From assembly GCF_030283145.1 (NCBI RefSeq), contig NZ_JASNWE010000003.1, forward strand, positions 806,001-870,000: a stretch of DNA of 64,000 bases, written 5' to 3'. Below the pieces are notes generated by a model. The model had not been told where the DNA came from and made no database searches. It saw nothing but the letters and a program-made list of their open reading frames with translations. A program made the translations under genes and the position numbers. The first letter of the stretch is position 1. Each line of letters opens with the position of its first letter. The DNA comes from Actinomadura xylanilytica (GTDB lineage Bacteria; Actinomycetota; Actinomycetes; Streptosporangiales; Streptosporangiaceae). Positions 7,700 to 16,444 of the stretch are shown here, one piece after another.

Positions 7700-8944
7700 A
7701 TGGACGTGTGGCGGCGGTTGCTACTCGCGGTGGTGTGCGGTGTCGCGGTGGCGAGCATCTATGCCGCGCAGCCGGTTCTGGCGCCGATGGGACGGGATCT
7801 CGGTGTGCCGGCGGAACTCACCGGGTGGATCGTCGCGACCGGCCAGTTCGGCTACCTGGCAGGGCTGGTGCTGCTGGTGCCGCTCGGCGACGTGGTCGAC
7901 AGGCGCCGGCTCATCGCCGTGCACCTGGCGCTCACCGCGGCGGGCATGATCCTGACGGCCTCGGCGTCGGCCGCGTGGGTGGCGTTCGCGGGGCTCGCGG
8001 CGGCCGGGGTGTTCGCGGTCGTGGTGCAGACCGCGGTGGCCTACGCCGCGTCGGTCTCGCCGCCTGCCGAACGCGGACGGAACATCGGTGTCGTGACCTC
8101 GGGCGTTGTGGTCGGCATCCTGGGCGCGCGGGCCGTCACCGGCACGCTCGCCGACGTGTGGGGCTGGCGGAGCGTCTATGCCGTCCTCGCGGTGCTGTCG
8201 CTCGGGCTCGCGGCCCTCGTCCTCGTCGTGCTGCCGTCGGAGGAGCGCCCCGACCGGCCTGCGGGGTACAGGCGGGCCGTCGCCTCGCTCGGCGGACTGT
8301 TCGGGCAGCGCATCGTCCTGACCCGCGGGCTCATCGCGTTCTTCTTGTTCGCATCGTTCGGAACCCTGTGGAGCGGGCTGTCGGTGTCGCTGGCGGACCC
8401 GCCATGGCAGCTCAGCGAAAGCCGGATCGGACTGTTCGGCATCGCCGGACTCGCCGGCGCACTCGGCGCGGCACGCGCGGGACGGTGGGCGGACGCGGGA
8501 CGGACGGCCCCGGTCACCGGTCTCGCCCTCACCCTGCTCATCCTCGCGTGGGCGGCGATCGCGCAGCTGCCGTGGTCACTGTGGCTCCTCATCGTCGGAA
8601 TCGTGGCCCTCGACTTCGCGGTCCAGGCCGTGCATGTGAGCAGCCAGCACCTGCTCACCGCCGCGCACCCGGATCGCACCAGCAGCGTCATCGGCGCGTA
8701 CATGGTCTTCTACTCGCTCGGCTCCGCCCTCGGCGCAGCCGCGACCACCGCCGCCTTCACCGCCCACGGCTGGGCGGGCTCCAGTCTCCTCGGGGCCGGA
8801 TTCGCGGCCTGCGCGCTGGCCGTCTGGGCGGCCGGCAGGCGACCGCCCCTCGATGGCGCGAACCTCCGATCCGAGGCAGCGGGCACGCGCCAGGCACTCC
8901 CTCCGCGTGGATCACACCACCGGGTTCCCGGCCGGGACCGGTGA
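7700..8944 (+). CDS. MFS efflux transporter
   Basis: A 414-residue integral membrane protein with 12 predicted hydrophobic segments. The major-facilitator motif A is visible in the loop after the second helix (PLGDVVDRRRLIAVHLAL). The closest family by appearance is the Bcr/YnfM-like drug or sugar efflux group. The ATG at 7700 follows TTGGGG and starts four residues before the first membrane helix. The last ~40 residues are hydrophilic, arginine-rich and unlike the family; they overlap the convergent monooxygenase gene by 33 bp, so the tail may have been acquired by loss of an earlier stop codon. Confidence 0.87.
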   Translation: MDVWRRLLLAVVCGVAVASIYAAQPVLAPMGRDLGVPAELTGWIVATGQFGYLAGLVLLVPLGDVVDRRRLIAVHLALTAAGMILTASASAAWVAFAGLAAAGVFAVVVQTAVAYAASVSPPAERGRNIGVVTSGVVVGILGARAVTGTLADVWGWRSVYAVLAVLSLGLAALVLVVLPSEERPDRPAGYRRAVASLGGLFGQRIVLTRGLIAFFLFASFGTLWSGLSVSLADPPWQLSESRIGLFGIAGLAGALGAARAGRWADAGRTAPVTGLALTLLILAWAAIAQLPWSLWLLIVGIVALDFAVQAVHVSSQHLLTAAHPDRTSSVIGAYMVFYSLGSALGAAATTAAFTAHGWAGSSLLGAGFAACALAVWAAGRRPPLDGANLRSEAAGTRQALPPRGSHHRVPGRDR

Positions 8945-10492
8945 GCCGAACCAGCGCCGTGCGGCGGCCCGGAGCCCGTCCAGTTCGGCGGCATCCGGGT
9001 TGGACGAGTCCGATGCCCACGCCACATGGCAGTCGGGGCGGAGCAGCAGGGCGGTGAACGCGTGCGCGGACGGGTGGGGCCGCGCGGTGACGACGTCCAC
9101 CCGGTCGGTCCCGTCCGGCAGCGCCTCAGCGACCGACGCGCCCTCGGTCAGGTCGAGCAGCAGGGGCCGTGCGGTCCTGCCGAGCTCCGCCAGCCGGACC
9201 GTGCCGGTGGAGGTGTCCAGTTCGACGTCCGGCGCGAACCGGCCGACCAGGGGGTGGGCCTCGGGAATGCCCATGTCGTAGCGGACGTCGGCGCCCGCGA
9301 GCAGATCCGCGAGGTGCTGGACGGTGTCCCGGTGGCCGAGCAGTTCGATGAACAGGTCGCGCAGCGCGGTGACGTCGCCGCCCGGGGCGATCAGCGCGGA
9401 CTGCGCCTGGGCGTTCATGACCATGCGGCCGGCGGCCTGCCGGCGCTCGGTCTCGTAGCTGCCCAGCAGTCCGGCCGGGGCGGTGCCGCGGATCCGGGCG
9501 GCGAGCTTCCAGCCGAGGTTGGCCGCGTCCTGCAAGCCCAGATTGAGCCCGGGGCCGCCGCCCGAGGCGTAGACGTGCGCGGCATCGCCGACCAGGAACA
9601 CCCGGCGGTCCCGGAAGCGTTCGGCGACGCGGGTGTTGCCGCCGGTCAGGCGGCGCAGCACGTGCGGTCCCGCCCCCTGCGGCGGACCGACCGGGAGGTC
9701 CGCGCCGAGGACGCGGCCGAGGCTCGCGCGCAGCTCGTCGAGGCTCATGGGCTCCCCGGACTCGGGCTGGTCCCACTCCGTGGTGCTGATCAGCGGGGGG
9801 TGGCCGGGGAACGGCGCGTAGGAGACCCCTCCGTGCTCGGTGCGGTGGGACAGGAACGGCCGGAGGGCGCCGTGGCCGGGCACGTTCAGGGCGCCGGTCC
9901 CGGCGTCCACCCAGCCCGCCGGGACGGAGGCGTGCGCCGTGCGGGTGGTCGTCCGGTCGTAGCTGACGCCGGGGAAGCCGATTCCGGACAGCTTGCGCGT
10001 GAGGCTGTGGGCTCCGTCCGCGCCGGCGAGGTAGCGGGCCCGCACCCGGTAGTCGCCGTCCGTGCCGGCGACGTCGACAGTGACGGCGTCGTCGTCCTGC
10101 GTCAGGCCGATCACCTGGTGTCCGCGCCGGATGTCCACTCCGAGTTCGGTGGCGCGCTCTTCCAGGATCTGGACAATGCGCTGCTGCGGCACGGCCAGGC
10201 CGTACAGCGGGCTGTCCTCCAGCAGGCTCAGGTTCAGGCCCATCGCGGCGAACGTGAAGTAGGCGGAGTTCGGCCGCGGCGGCCCCGGGGCATCGCTGAG
10301 CCGCTCGTACAGTCCGCGGTGGTCGACCATGCGCACCACCTGCCCGAGCAGGCCATTGGCCTTCGGTTCCGGGCTCGGCTCCGACAGCCGCTCCAGCACG
10401 ATCGGCCGGACGCCGGCCAGGCTCAGTTCGCAGGCGAGCATCAGCCCGTTCGGGCCTCCTCCGGCGATGACGACATCGGTGCTCACGGACAT
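8912..10492 (-). CDS. FAD-dependent aromatic monooxygenase (PheA/TfdB, rifampin-monooxygenase-like)
   Basis: A 526-residue class A flavoprotein hydroxylase. The N-terminal dinucleotide fold is VVIAGGGPNGLMLACELSLA; the DG motif reads GADGAHSLTRK near residue 165, and the GD motif RVFLVGDAAHVYASGGGPGL near residue 280. The C-terminal ~110 residues are a thioredoxin-like tail, as in polyketide hydroxylases and rifampin monooxygenases. The expected reaction is NADPH- and O2-dependent hydroxylation of a phenolic or polyketide substrate. The ATG at 10492 is preceded by GGGGAG. It lies 96 bp downstream of a same-strand tetR, which suggests a drug-inducible detoxification operon. Confidence 0.87.
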   Translation of the reverse strand: MSVSTDVVIAGGGPNGLMLACELSLAGVRPIVLERLSEPSPEPKANGLLGQVVRMVDHRGLYERLSDAPGPPRPNSAYFTFAAMGLNLSLLEDSPLYGLAVPQQRIVQILEERATELGVDIRRGHQVIGLTQDDDAVTVDVAGTDGDYRVRARYLAGADGAHSLTRKLSGIGFPGVSYDRTTTRTAHASVPAGWVDAGTGALNVPGHGALRPFLSHRTEHGGVSYAPFPGHPPLISTTEWDQPESGEPMSLDELRASLGRVLGADLPVGPPQGAGPHVLRRLTGGNTRVAERFRDRRVFLVGDAAHVYASGGGPGLNLGLQDAANLGWKLAARIRGTAPAGLLGSYETERRQAAGRMVMNAQAQSALIAPGGDVTALRDLFIELLGHRDTVQHLADLLAGADVRYDMGIPEAHPLVGRFAPDVELDTSTGTVRLAELGRTARPLLLDLTEGASVAEALPDGTDRVDVVTARPHPSAHAFTALLLRPDCHVAWASDSSNPDAAELDGLRAAARRWFGSPVPAGNPVV

Positions 10493-10588
10493 GTTCTCCC
10501 CTGAATAGATCTGACATGACGGAAAAGGGCAGGACGAACCGACCCGGCGGCGGCGCCGGGCGGGGAACAACCGGATGAGCGCGGTCCG

Positions 10589-11206
10589 CTACGGGACGGG
10601 CAGTCCCGCGGCGAGGGCGGCGAAGACCTCGGCCAGCACCGGTCCGAGGGAGGTCTGGCCGTCGGTCCGCAGGCAGTGCTCCACGGCCACCGCGCTGCCC
10701 GCGGCGACCACCGCGGCGACGAGGTTCGGATACACCTCACGCGCCGCGTCCGTGCCGGTGCGTCCGGCGACCGCGCGGGCCAACTCGTCCTGCGCGGCCG
10801 CGTTCGCCTTGCCGACCTCGCCCTGCAAAGCCGGTTCGGCCAGCATGAGCCGGAGCCCGTCCGCCCATCTCCGGTCGGGCGCCGACTGCCCGCCCGCCGC
10901 GAACCGGGTCTGCACGGCGTGGGCGACCGAGTCCCACAACGACTCATCGGCCGGGCGGGCGCGCAGCTCGTCGGCGACCCGCAGCATGCGCTCCAGGTGA
11001 AGGGCCGCGATCGCCTCGGCCTTGCCGGAGAAGTAGTTGCGGAAGGTGCGCACGGACACGTTCGCCGCGGCGGCGATGTCCTCCACCGCCACGTTCTCCC
11101 ACCCGCGCTCAACGCACAGGCGGATCGTGGCCTGGCTCAGTGCCACCCGGGTCTCGCGCTTCTTGCGCTCGCGCAGCCCGAGATGAGTAGCGTCATCCGG
11201 TGTCAT
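10589..11206 (-). CDS. TetR family regulator (leads the monooxygenase operon)
   Basis: A 205-residue TetR protein. The DNA-binding helices are in residues 15-60 (VALSQATIRLCVERGWENVA, then DIAAAANVSVRTFRNYFSGK). The C-terminal domain is alanine-rich and resembles actinobacterial regulators with an MftR/TetR-type C-terminus. It is the first gene of a two-gene unit with the flavin monooxygenase, so it is likely an autorepressor induced by the monooxygenase substrate. The ATG at 11206 lies only seven bases after a good -10 hexamer, so the mRNA is probably leaderless. Confidence 0.88.
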   Translation of the reverse strand: MTPDDATHLGLRERKKRETRVALSQATIRLCVERGWENVAVEDIAAAANVSVRTFRNYFSGKAEAIAALHLERMLRVADELRARPADESLWDSVAHAVQTRFAAGGQSAPDRRWADGLRLMLAEPALQGEVGKANAAAQDELARAVAGRTGTDAAREVYPNLVAAVVAAGSAVAVEHCLRTDGQTSLGPVLAEVFAALAAGLPVP

Positions 11207-11259
11207 GCCGGAAACCGTAGCAAATTAATGCCGCCACGGCAAAATTTCCAAAATGGAAA
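11207..11259 (-). promoter_or_regulatory. Promoter and operator of tetR (leaderless)
   Basis: On the minus strand TTGCCG (11242-11237) and TACGGT (11219-11214) are separated by 17 bp, placing the transcript start at or next to the ATG at 11206. Immediately upstream of the -35 box is the inverted repeat TTTCCA-AAA-TGGAAA (11245-11259), conspicuously AT-rich for this genome and a good operator candidate. Confidence 0.55.
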
Positions 11260-11265
11260 GATTGC

Positions 11266-11916
11266 TCAGTGGTCGGCGGCCGTGCCGCACAGGAAGACCG
11301 CGTCGTCGAGCATGGCCGCGGTCACGCGGACTCCGGTGAGCCGCTCGGCCAGGGCGAAAGCGGCCGTCGTGGTCGGGCCGACGTCCTCGCCGTCCGCCTC
11401 CAGGTCGAAACCGATCTGCCGCATGTCCTCAAGGAGGGCGTCCGGGGTGCTGCCGCCCCGGTGGCCGGCGAACAGGGGCTCGAAGTCCAGCCGGACGTCG
11501 CCGTCCTCGATCCAGAGGAAGCCGCCGAAGGCGTTGCCGCCGTTGTAGCGGTGCGAGACCAGCCGGGTCCCCGCCGAGACCGGCACCACGACCGAGGGGG
11601 TCACGCCCAGATGGCCGTTGACCTCCAGGGCCAGGGTCCAGTCCACGCCGTCCCCGGTCACCGCCGTCGCGCCGATGAACTGGACGTCGCCGTGATGCGG
11701 CTCGTCCCAGTACTGGAAGGAGAGGTCGGTGAACTCCTCGCCGAGCCTCAGGGCGTCGAACATGATCCGCGCACCGAGCCGGTCCATGAACTCCCGCGGG
11801 GTGATCCCGCGCACCAAGGTCAGGCAGTACGCCGAGAACAGGCCGTCGTCCTCCTCGGCACCGATCCACGCGTAGTCGGCCGCGACGGCCTCCGGCCGCC
11901 CGAGATCCTCTGACAC
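11266..11916 (-). CDS. DUF6461 family protein
   Basis: A 216-residue cytoplasmic protein of unknown function resembling the actinobacterial DUF6461 family, with the characteristic N-terminus (ADYAWIGAEEDDGLFSAYCL) and the segment TLALEVNGHLGV in the middle. No catalytic or binding motif is visible. The GTG at 11916 has no ribosome binding site and may be used without a leader. It lies upstream of tetR on the same strand, but the 59-bp gap contains the tetR promoter, so it is probably a separate unit. Confidence 0.7.
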   Translation of the reverse strand: MSEDLGRPEAVAADYAWIGAEEDDGLFSAYCLTLVRGITPREFMDRLGARIMFDALRLGEEFTDLSFQYWDEPHHGDVQFIGATAVTGDGVDWTLALEVNGHLGVTPSVVVPVSAGTRLVSHRYNGGNAFGGFLWIEDGDVRLDFEPLFAGHRGGSTPDALLEDMRQIGFDLEADGEDVGPTTTAAFALAERLTGVRVTAAMLDDAVFLCGTAADH

Positions 11917-11974
11917 AAGATCAGCTTACGGGCGCCCCGCACCCCGAGGACGGCCCGCCGGGCGATAGCGCCTT

Positions 11975-12021
11975 CGGCCTCACCTGCGTTCTCGACGGAG
12001 TCCAGAACGCAGGTGAGGCCG
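11975..12021. terminator. Rho-independent terminator after subtilase gene
   Basis: An 18-bp perfect stem (arms 11975-11992 and 12004-12021, core GGCCTCACCTGCGTTCT) with an 11-base loop lies 22 bp beyond the stop codon of the subtilase gene. Confidence 0.8.
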
Positions 12022-12042
12022 GCTGAGGTCGGTGCGCGGATG

Positions 12043-15000
12043 TCAGCGGAGGTGGAGGCGGTGGGCTCCTCCGTGCTGGGTCCCCGCGTACAGCCAGGCG
12101 CCGTCGGGGCTGAGCGCCAGTGAGGTGACCGAGGTGTTCTGTAGGTCGCCGGACAGGTTGGCCCACGTCCGGCCGCCGTCGGTGCTGCGGAGCACGCCGC
12201 GCCCGCCCTTGAGCAGTGCGGCGTCGCTATAGGCGCCCGCTGCGGCGTACAGGACGCGGGTGTCCGTCGGGGACGCGACCATGTCGGTCACCTTCATCGG
12301 CAGGCCGCCGGTACGGGCGGCACGGAAAGTGTGTCCGTTGTCGTCGCTGACACGGATGTCGGAGCCCGCCGCGACCACCACGCGCTTGGGCGAACGGGGG
12401 TCGGTGAAGACCTTCGTGACGCTCGCGCCGTCCACCTTGTGCAGGGTGTGGCCGCCGTCGTCCGACCGCCACAGCCCGCCGGCGCCGCCCAGCCAGAGCC
12501 GGTCGGGGTCGCGCGGGTCGCCTGCGACGGTGGTGAACACCTGGTCGTGCAGGAACTTGCGCCAGGTCGCGCCGCCGTCGGCGCTGGTGAACAGGCCGAT
12601 GCCCTGCAGGGACTTGAACGGGATCACGATCCGGCGCGGGTCGGCGGGGTGGATCAGCAGGTCGAACGGGGTCTCCTGGGTCCGCACGAGCTGCTTCCAG
12701 GTGGCCCCGCCGTCCTGGCTGCGCTGGACGGTGAAGGTGTCCACCGACGGGACCGTGGTGATCTTCCAGACCTCGCGGGGGTCGCGCGGCGACACCGCGA
12801 GCTGCCCGACCGCCGTGCCGAAGTGCGCCTCCTTCGCCGTCCCCCATTCGCGGGTGGCGGCGGTGACGGGGCCGGTGGGCAGCGCGGTCCGGTAGACGTC
12901 GTAGTCGGTGGCGGCGATGAGGGCCGGACGGCCGTCCGCGCCGGTCGCCACCGCGAGGTCGTGCGCGGTGGCGCCCTGGATGCCGGTGCGGGCGTAGCCG
13001 GCGCCGGCGTCGCGGGTGCCGAACAGGCCCGCACGCACCGACGAGAGCAGCACCTCGCGCTTGCCGCCGGGTGCCGTCCAGGACGCGAAGTCGGTCTCGA
13101 CCGAGCCGGAGATCGGCTCCTTCCAGCGGGTCCAGGCGGCGCCGTGGTCCCGGCCGACGTGCTCCTCCCGGAGGGCGCCGACGTAGACGTCGCCGTCCAC
13201 GATCTTCAGGCTCTGCGGGGTCCCGGACGGCAGCTCGTACAGCTCCTTCCAGGTCGCGCCGCCGTCGCGGGTGCCGCGCACCACGCCCGACACCCCGGTC
13301 GTGACGACCATCTCGGCGTCGCCGTGGACGAAGCCGGTGCCGCGTTCGGCGAGCGCGAGCCGGCCGGGGCCGGGGGCGTCGCCGGTGATGCCGGGGACCG
13401 TCCAGACCCCGTCGTAGGCGGCGGCGAAGAGCACCCCGCCGGAGATCGTCAGCCCGGCCGCGGGCCCGCTCCACGGCGCCGCCCGCGCCTGCCAGGTGGC
13501 GCCCCGGTCGCGGCTCACGTACAGCGCGTCGCCCGCGGCGGCGACCAGGATCGCGCCGGACGGGTCGACGGTGAGGGCCTCGACCGCGACGTCGGGGAAG
13601 TCGAGGGTCGTCCAGGTCCGGCCGCCGTCCTCGGTGCGCAGGATCCGGCCCTGGTAGGCGGGGTCGACCTGGCCGGTGAGCAGCGACCCGGAGGCCACCG
13701 CGTTCCACATCCGGCGGCCGTCGCGCGGGTCGACGACCAGCTTGCCGACGCCCGCGGCGGACGGGCCGACGGGGAGCCGGCGGCGCTGCGCCCAGGTCTG
13801 CCCGGCGTCGGTGGTCAGCCAGACGCCGGAGTCGCCGAACTGGGTCAGCGCGAGCTGGGCCGGCGCGGCCGGGGACGTGGCCAGGGCGCCCGAGCCGGAG
13901 TTGGGGCCGACGGGGTCCCAGTGCGCGCCGCGCGCGTCGGCCGGGGTGACCTCGAACGCGGCGGCGCCCGCGAGCGTCGTCCCTCCTGTGGCCGCCGCCG
14001 TGCGGGCGCGGGCCGCGACCCGGTACGTGCCGGCGGCCTCGCCGCGCAGCGGCGCCCGCCACCAGCTCCCGTGGTCGAGCCTGGTCGTGACCTCGGTCTT
14101 CCTCCCGTCCGGCGCGGTCACCGTGACGACGGGCGCGGCCTCCAGCGCGGCGGGGCTGTAGACGAACGCCTCGGACGCGCCGTCGCTCGGGTCCGGGGAG
14201 ACGTACATGCGCAGATGGCGTGCCGGCAGCAGATACGGGACGCCTACCCGGGCCCCGCCGTCGGACTCGATCCACCCGGTGAGGTCGGTGTCACCGTCCG
14301 GGGTGCGGGCCGTGACCGTCACCGTGACGTCGGCCCTGCCGCCCGCCGGGACCGAGACGGTGCGCGGCGAGATCGTCACCGTGCCGTCCTCGCCCGCGTT
14401 CCGCGCGCGGAGCCTGGTGGTGACCCGCTTCGCGCCCGGATTGGACAGGTGGACGGTCCCGCTTGCGCGCACCGTGCCGCCGCCGAGGCCCGCGAGGCCG
14501 AGCGACAGGGTCGCCGGGAAGGCCGAGACCTTCACGTCGGCCGCCGCCGGCACGTCCAGCCGCCCGGCGCCCTGCTCGGACGGGGCGAGGCCGGGCAGCC
14601 GCCGGGCGCCGCCGGTGAGCGCGCCGCCGATCGCGGTGGCCGGGTGGCCCGGGTGGAGCTGGCGCAGCAGGGCCGCGGCGCCCGCGACGTGCGGGGCGGC
14701 CATGCTCGTCCCGGACATCCGCGCCGTGCCGTTCCCCGGGACGGTCGAGAGGATCCCGACGCCAGGCGCGACCAGGTCGGGCTTGGCGCCGAACCGTGCG
14801 GACGGCCCGCGCGCGCTGAAGTCGGCCAGCCGGTCGGTGGCGTCGTCGGACGCCAGCCGGAGCCGGACCGCCCCCTTGCCCAGCAGGCCGCGCAGGTGCG
14901 CGGTCTCGTACCCGTCGACGTCCAGGACGACGAGGCCGCCGAGACGCGCGCCGCCGGTCGCGTACCTGTCCTGGACGGGCGGGACGGGCCGCTCCCCTGC

Positions 15001-16302
15001 GAGCTGCGGCACCGGCACGCCGTCGGCGCCGAAGAGCGCGGCGCGGCCCTTGCGGCCCTCGATGTCGCGCGCGGCGGCCTCCCGGCCCGCCGCGCTCCCG
15101 CCGTGCAGGAGCACGATCTTTCCGCTCAGGTCCCCGAGCGCGTCGAGCTCCTCGGGGGTGCCCTTGCCGCCGTCCACGAGCGCGGCCTCCGCCGGGCGGG
15201 CGGACGGGTCGGCCGACAGCGCGTTCCGGTACGCCTGGAGCTTCTGCCGTCCGGGCTCCACCACGCTCAGCCGCGGCACCCGGACCCCGCTGGTGCTCGC
15301 GCCGACCGCGAGGACGCCCTCGGCGGCGGCGGGCGTCGCGACGGTCCCCGCCCCCGGGCCCTCGTTGCCCGCGGCGGCGACCACGACCGTCCCGGACCGC
15401 ACCGCCGCCGACGCGGCCCGCCCGATCGGCTCGGTGCCGTCGCCCGGCGCGCCGAGGCTCATGTTGACCACGCCGGCGGGATGCGGGGAGGCCGGGTCCA
15501 CGGCGGCCTCCAGCCCGGCGAGCACGCCGGACTCGGTGCCCCCGCCGCGCGCGTCCAGCACCTTGTAGGCGGTCAGCGTCGCCTTGGGCGCGACGCCCTG
15601 CACGCCGCCGTCGCCCGCGACGATCCCCGCGACGTGGGTGCCGTGCCCGTTGTCGTCCCTGGGGTCGCCGTCGCCGTTGACGAAGTCGTACCCGGCCACC
15701 ACCTTGCGGCCCGCGCCGAAGCCGCCGCCGAGGTCGGGGTGGCCGTAGTCGACGCCGGTGTCGACCACCGCGACGGTCACGCCGTCGCCGCGTGCGGCCC
15801 GCCCGTCCGGGGCCTTGCGCTTCCACACCTGCGCCGCGCCGGTCAGCTCGTTGCTCGCGGTGTCGGCGCGGCGCATCACCAGGTCGGGGTGCACCGCCAC
15901 GACGCCGGGCAGCGCGGCGAGGGCCGCCCGGTCGCGCTGCCGGGCCCGCACCGCGACCCCGTTGAACAGCAGGGTGAACGAACGGGTCTCGGTCAGCCTG
16001 AGCCCGCGCGACTCGGCCGCCGCGAGCACGCCGCGCTGCGCGGTCCGCACCGCGCCGCGCCGCGCGGCGACGGCCCGCGCTGCCTGGGCGGTCCCGCCGT
16101 CGTCCCGCGCGGGCGGCGCGGTCACGGCCGGCGCGCCCGCCAGCTCGACGATCAGGTTCTCCTCGCGGTCCGCGCCGTCCGCCGCAGCGGGCGGGAGGAC
16201 GGCGAGCGCAGGTCCGGCGGCGAGCAGGATCGCCGCCGCCGCGCGGCTCAGGCGGCGCGCGCCGCCGCGGCGGCGTCCGCTGGTGGTCCCGGGACGGGTC
16301 AC
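12043..16302 (-). CDS. Secreted S8 subtilase fused to Asp-box beta-propeller
   Basis: A 1419-residue exported protease. Residues 1-42 form a signal peptide (arginine-rich start, then AAAAILLAAGPALAVLPPAA). Residues 45-145 resemble an inhibitor-I9 propeptide. The catalytic domain has Asp181 (AVVDTGVDYGHPD), His220 (DDNGHGTHVAG), the oxyanion Asn313 and Ser533 (SGTSMAAPHVAG). A protease-associated insert lies between about 345 and 490. From ~830 to the end there are at least eight Asp-box/BNR repeats of the form S-x-D-x-G-x-T-W (SRDRGATW, TRDGGATW, SQDGGATW, SADGGATW, STDGGRTW), which build a sialidase/VPS10-like propeller. The propeller may present substrate or bind surface glycans. The divergent regulator at 16445 probably controls it. 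Confidence 0.92.
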   Translation of the reverse strand: MTRPGTTSGRRRGGARRLSRAAAAILLAAGPALAVLPPAAADGADREENLIVELAGAPAVTAPPARDDGGTAQAARAVAARRGAVRTAQRGVLAAAESRGLRLTETRSFTLLFNGVAVRARQRDRAALAALPGVVAVHPDLVMRRADTASNELTGAAQVWKRKAPDGRAARGDGVTVAVVDTGVDYGHPDLGGGFGAGRKVVAGYDFVNGDGDPRDDNGHGTHVAGIVAGDGGVQGVAPKATLTAYKVLDARGGGTESGVLAGLEAAVDPASPHPAGVVNMSLGAPGDGTEPIGRAASAAVRSGTVVVAAAGNEGPGAGTVATPAAAEGVLAVGASTSGVRVPRLSVVEPGRQKLQAYRNALSADPSARPAEAALVDGGKGTPEELDALGDLSGKIVLLHGGSAAGREAAARDIEGRKGRAALFGADGVPVPQLAGERPVPPVQDRYATGGARLGGLVVLDVDGYETAHLRGLLGKGAVRLRLASDDATDRLADFSARGPSARFGAKPDLVAPGVGILSTVPGNGTARMSGTSMAAPHVAGAAALLRQLHPGHPATAIGGALTGGARRLPGLAPSEQGAGRLDVPAAADVKVSAFPATLSLGLAGLGGGTVRASGTVHLSNPGAKRVTTRLRARNAGEDGTVTISPRTVSVPAGGRADVTVTVTARTPDGDTDLTGWIESDGGARVGVPYLLPARHLRMYVSPDPSDGASEAFVYSPAALEAAPVVTVTAPDGRKTEVTTRLDHGSWWRAPLRGEAAGTYRVAARARTAAATGGTTLAGAAAFEVTPADARGAHWDPVGPNSGSGALATSPAAPAQLALTQFGDSGVWLTTDAGQTWAQRRRLPVGPSAAGVGKLVVDPRDGRRMWNAVASGSLLTGQVDPAYQGRILRTEDGGRTWTTLDFPDVAVEALTVDPSGAILVAAAGDALYVSRDRGATWQARAAPWSGPAAGLTISGGVLFAAAYDGVWTVPGITGDAPGPGRLALAERGTGFVHGDAEMVVTTGVSGVVRGTRDGGATWKELYELPSGTPQSLKIVDGDVYVGALREEHVGRDHGAAWTRWKEPISGSVETDFASWTAPGGKREVLLSSVRAGLFGTRDAGAGYARTGIQGATAHDLAVATGADGRPALIAATDYDVYRTALPTGPVTAATREWGTAKEAHFGTAVGQLAVSPRDPREVWKITTVPSVDTFTVQRSQDGGATWKQLVRTQETPFDLLIHPADPRRIVIPFKSLQGIGLFTSADGGATWRKFLHDQVFTTVAGDPRDPDRLWLGGAGGLWRSDDGGHTLHKVDGASVTKVFTDPRSPKRVVVAAGSDIRVSDDNGHTFRAARTGGLPMKVTDMVASPTDTRVLYAAAGAYSDAALLKGGRGVLRSTDGGRTWANLSGDLQNTSVTSLALSPDGAWLYAGTQHGGAHRLHLR

Positions 16303-16389
16303 TGGGGCTCCCTCTCGTCGGGTGTCCCCCCAGGTCCTACGCGACCTAGATCATCGCTGTCGACGCTTTCGACCGTCCGTCTGGTGACA

Positions 16390-16407
16390 ACGGCACCTAT
16401 GTGCCAT
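16390..16407. promoter_or_regulatory. Operator candidate in subtilase/regulator gap
   Basis: The inverted repeat GGCAC-CTAT-GTGCC (16392-16405) lies in the 142-bp divergent gap, 38 bp before the regulator's start codon. It is the only clear dyad there and is a likely site for the TrmB/LuxR-type protein. Confidence 0.4.
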
Positions 16408-16444
16408 CTACGGTGTTGATCACCTCAGCGGAGGAGGAGGGACC

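Noticed and set aside
12331..16419. 1362-codon open frame antisense to the subtilase gene
   Set aside because: It is a mirror frame caused by high GC; the opposite strand encodes a protease with signal peptide, catalytic triad and Asp-boxes, while this frame has no motif.
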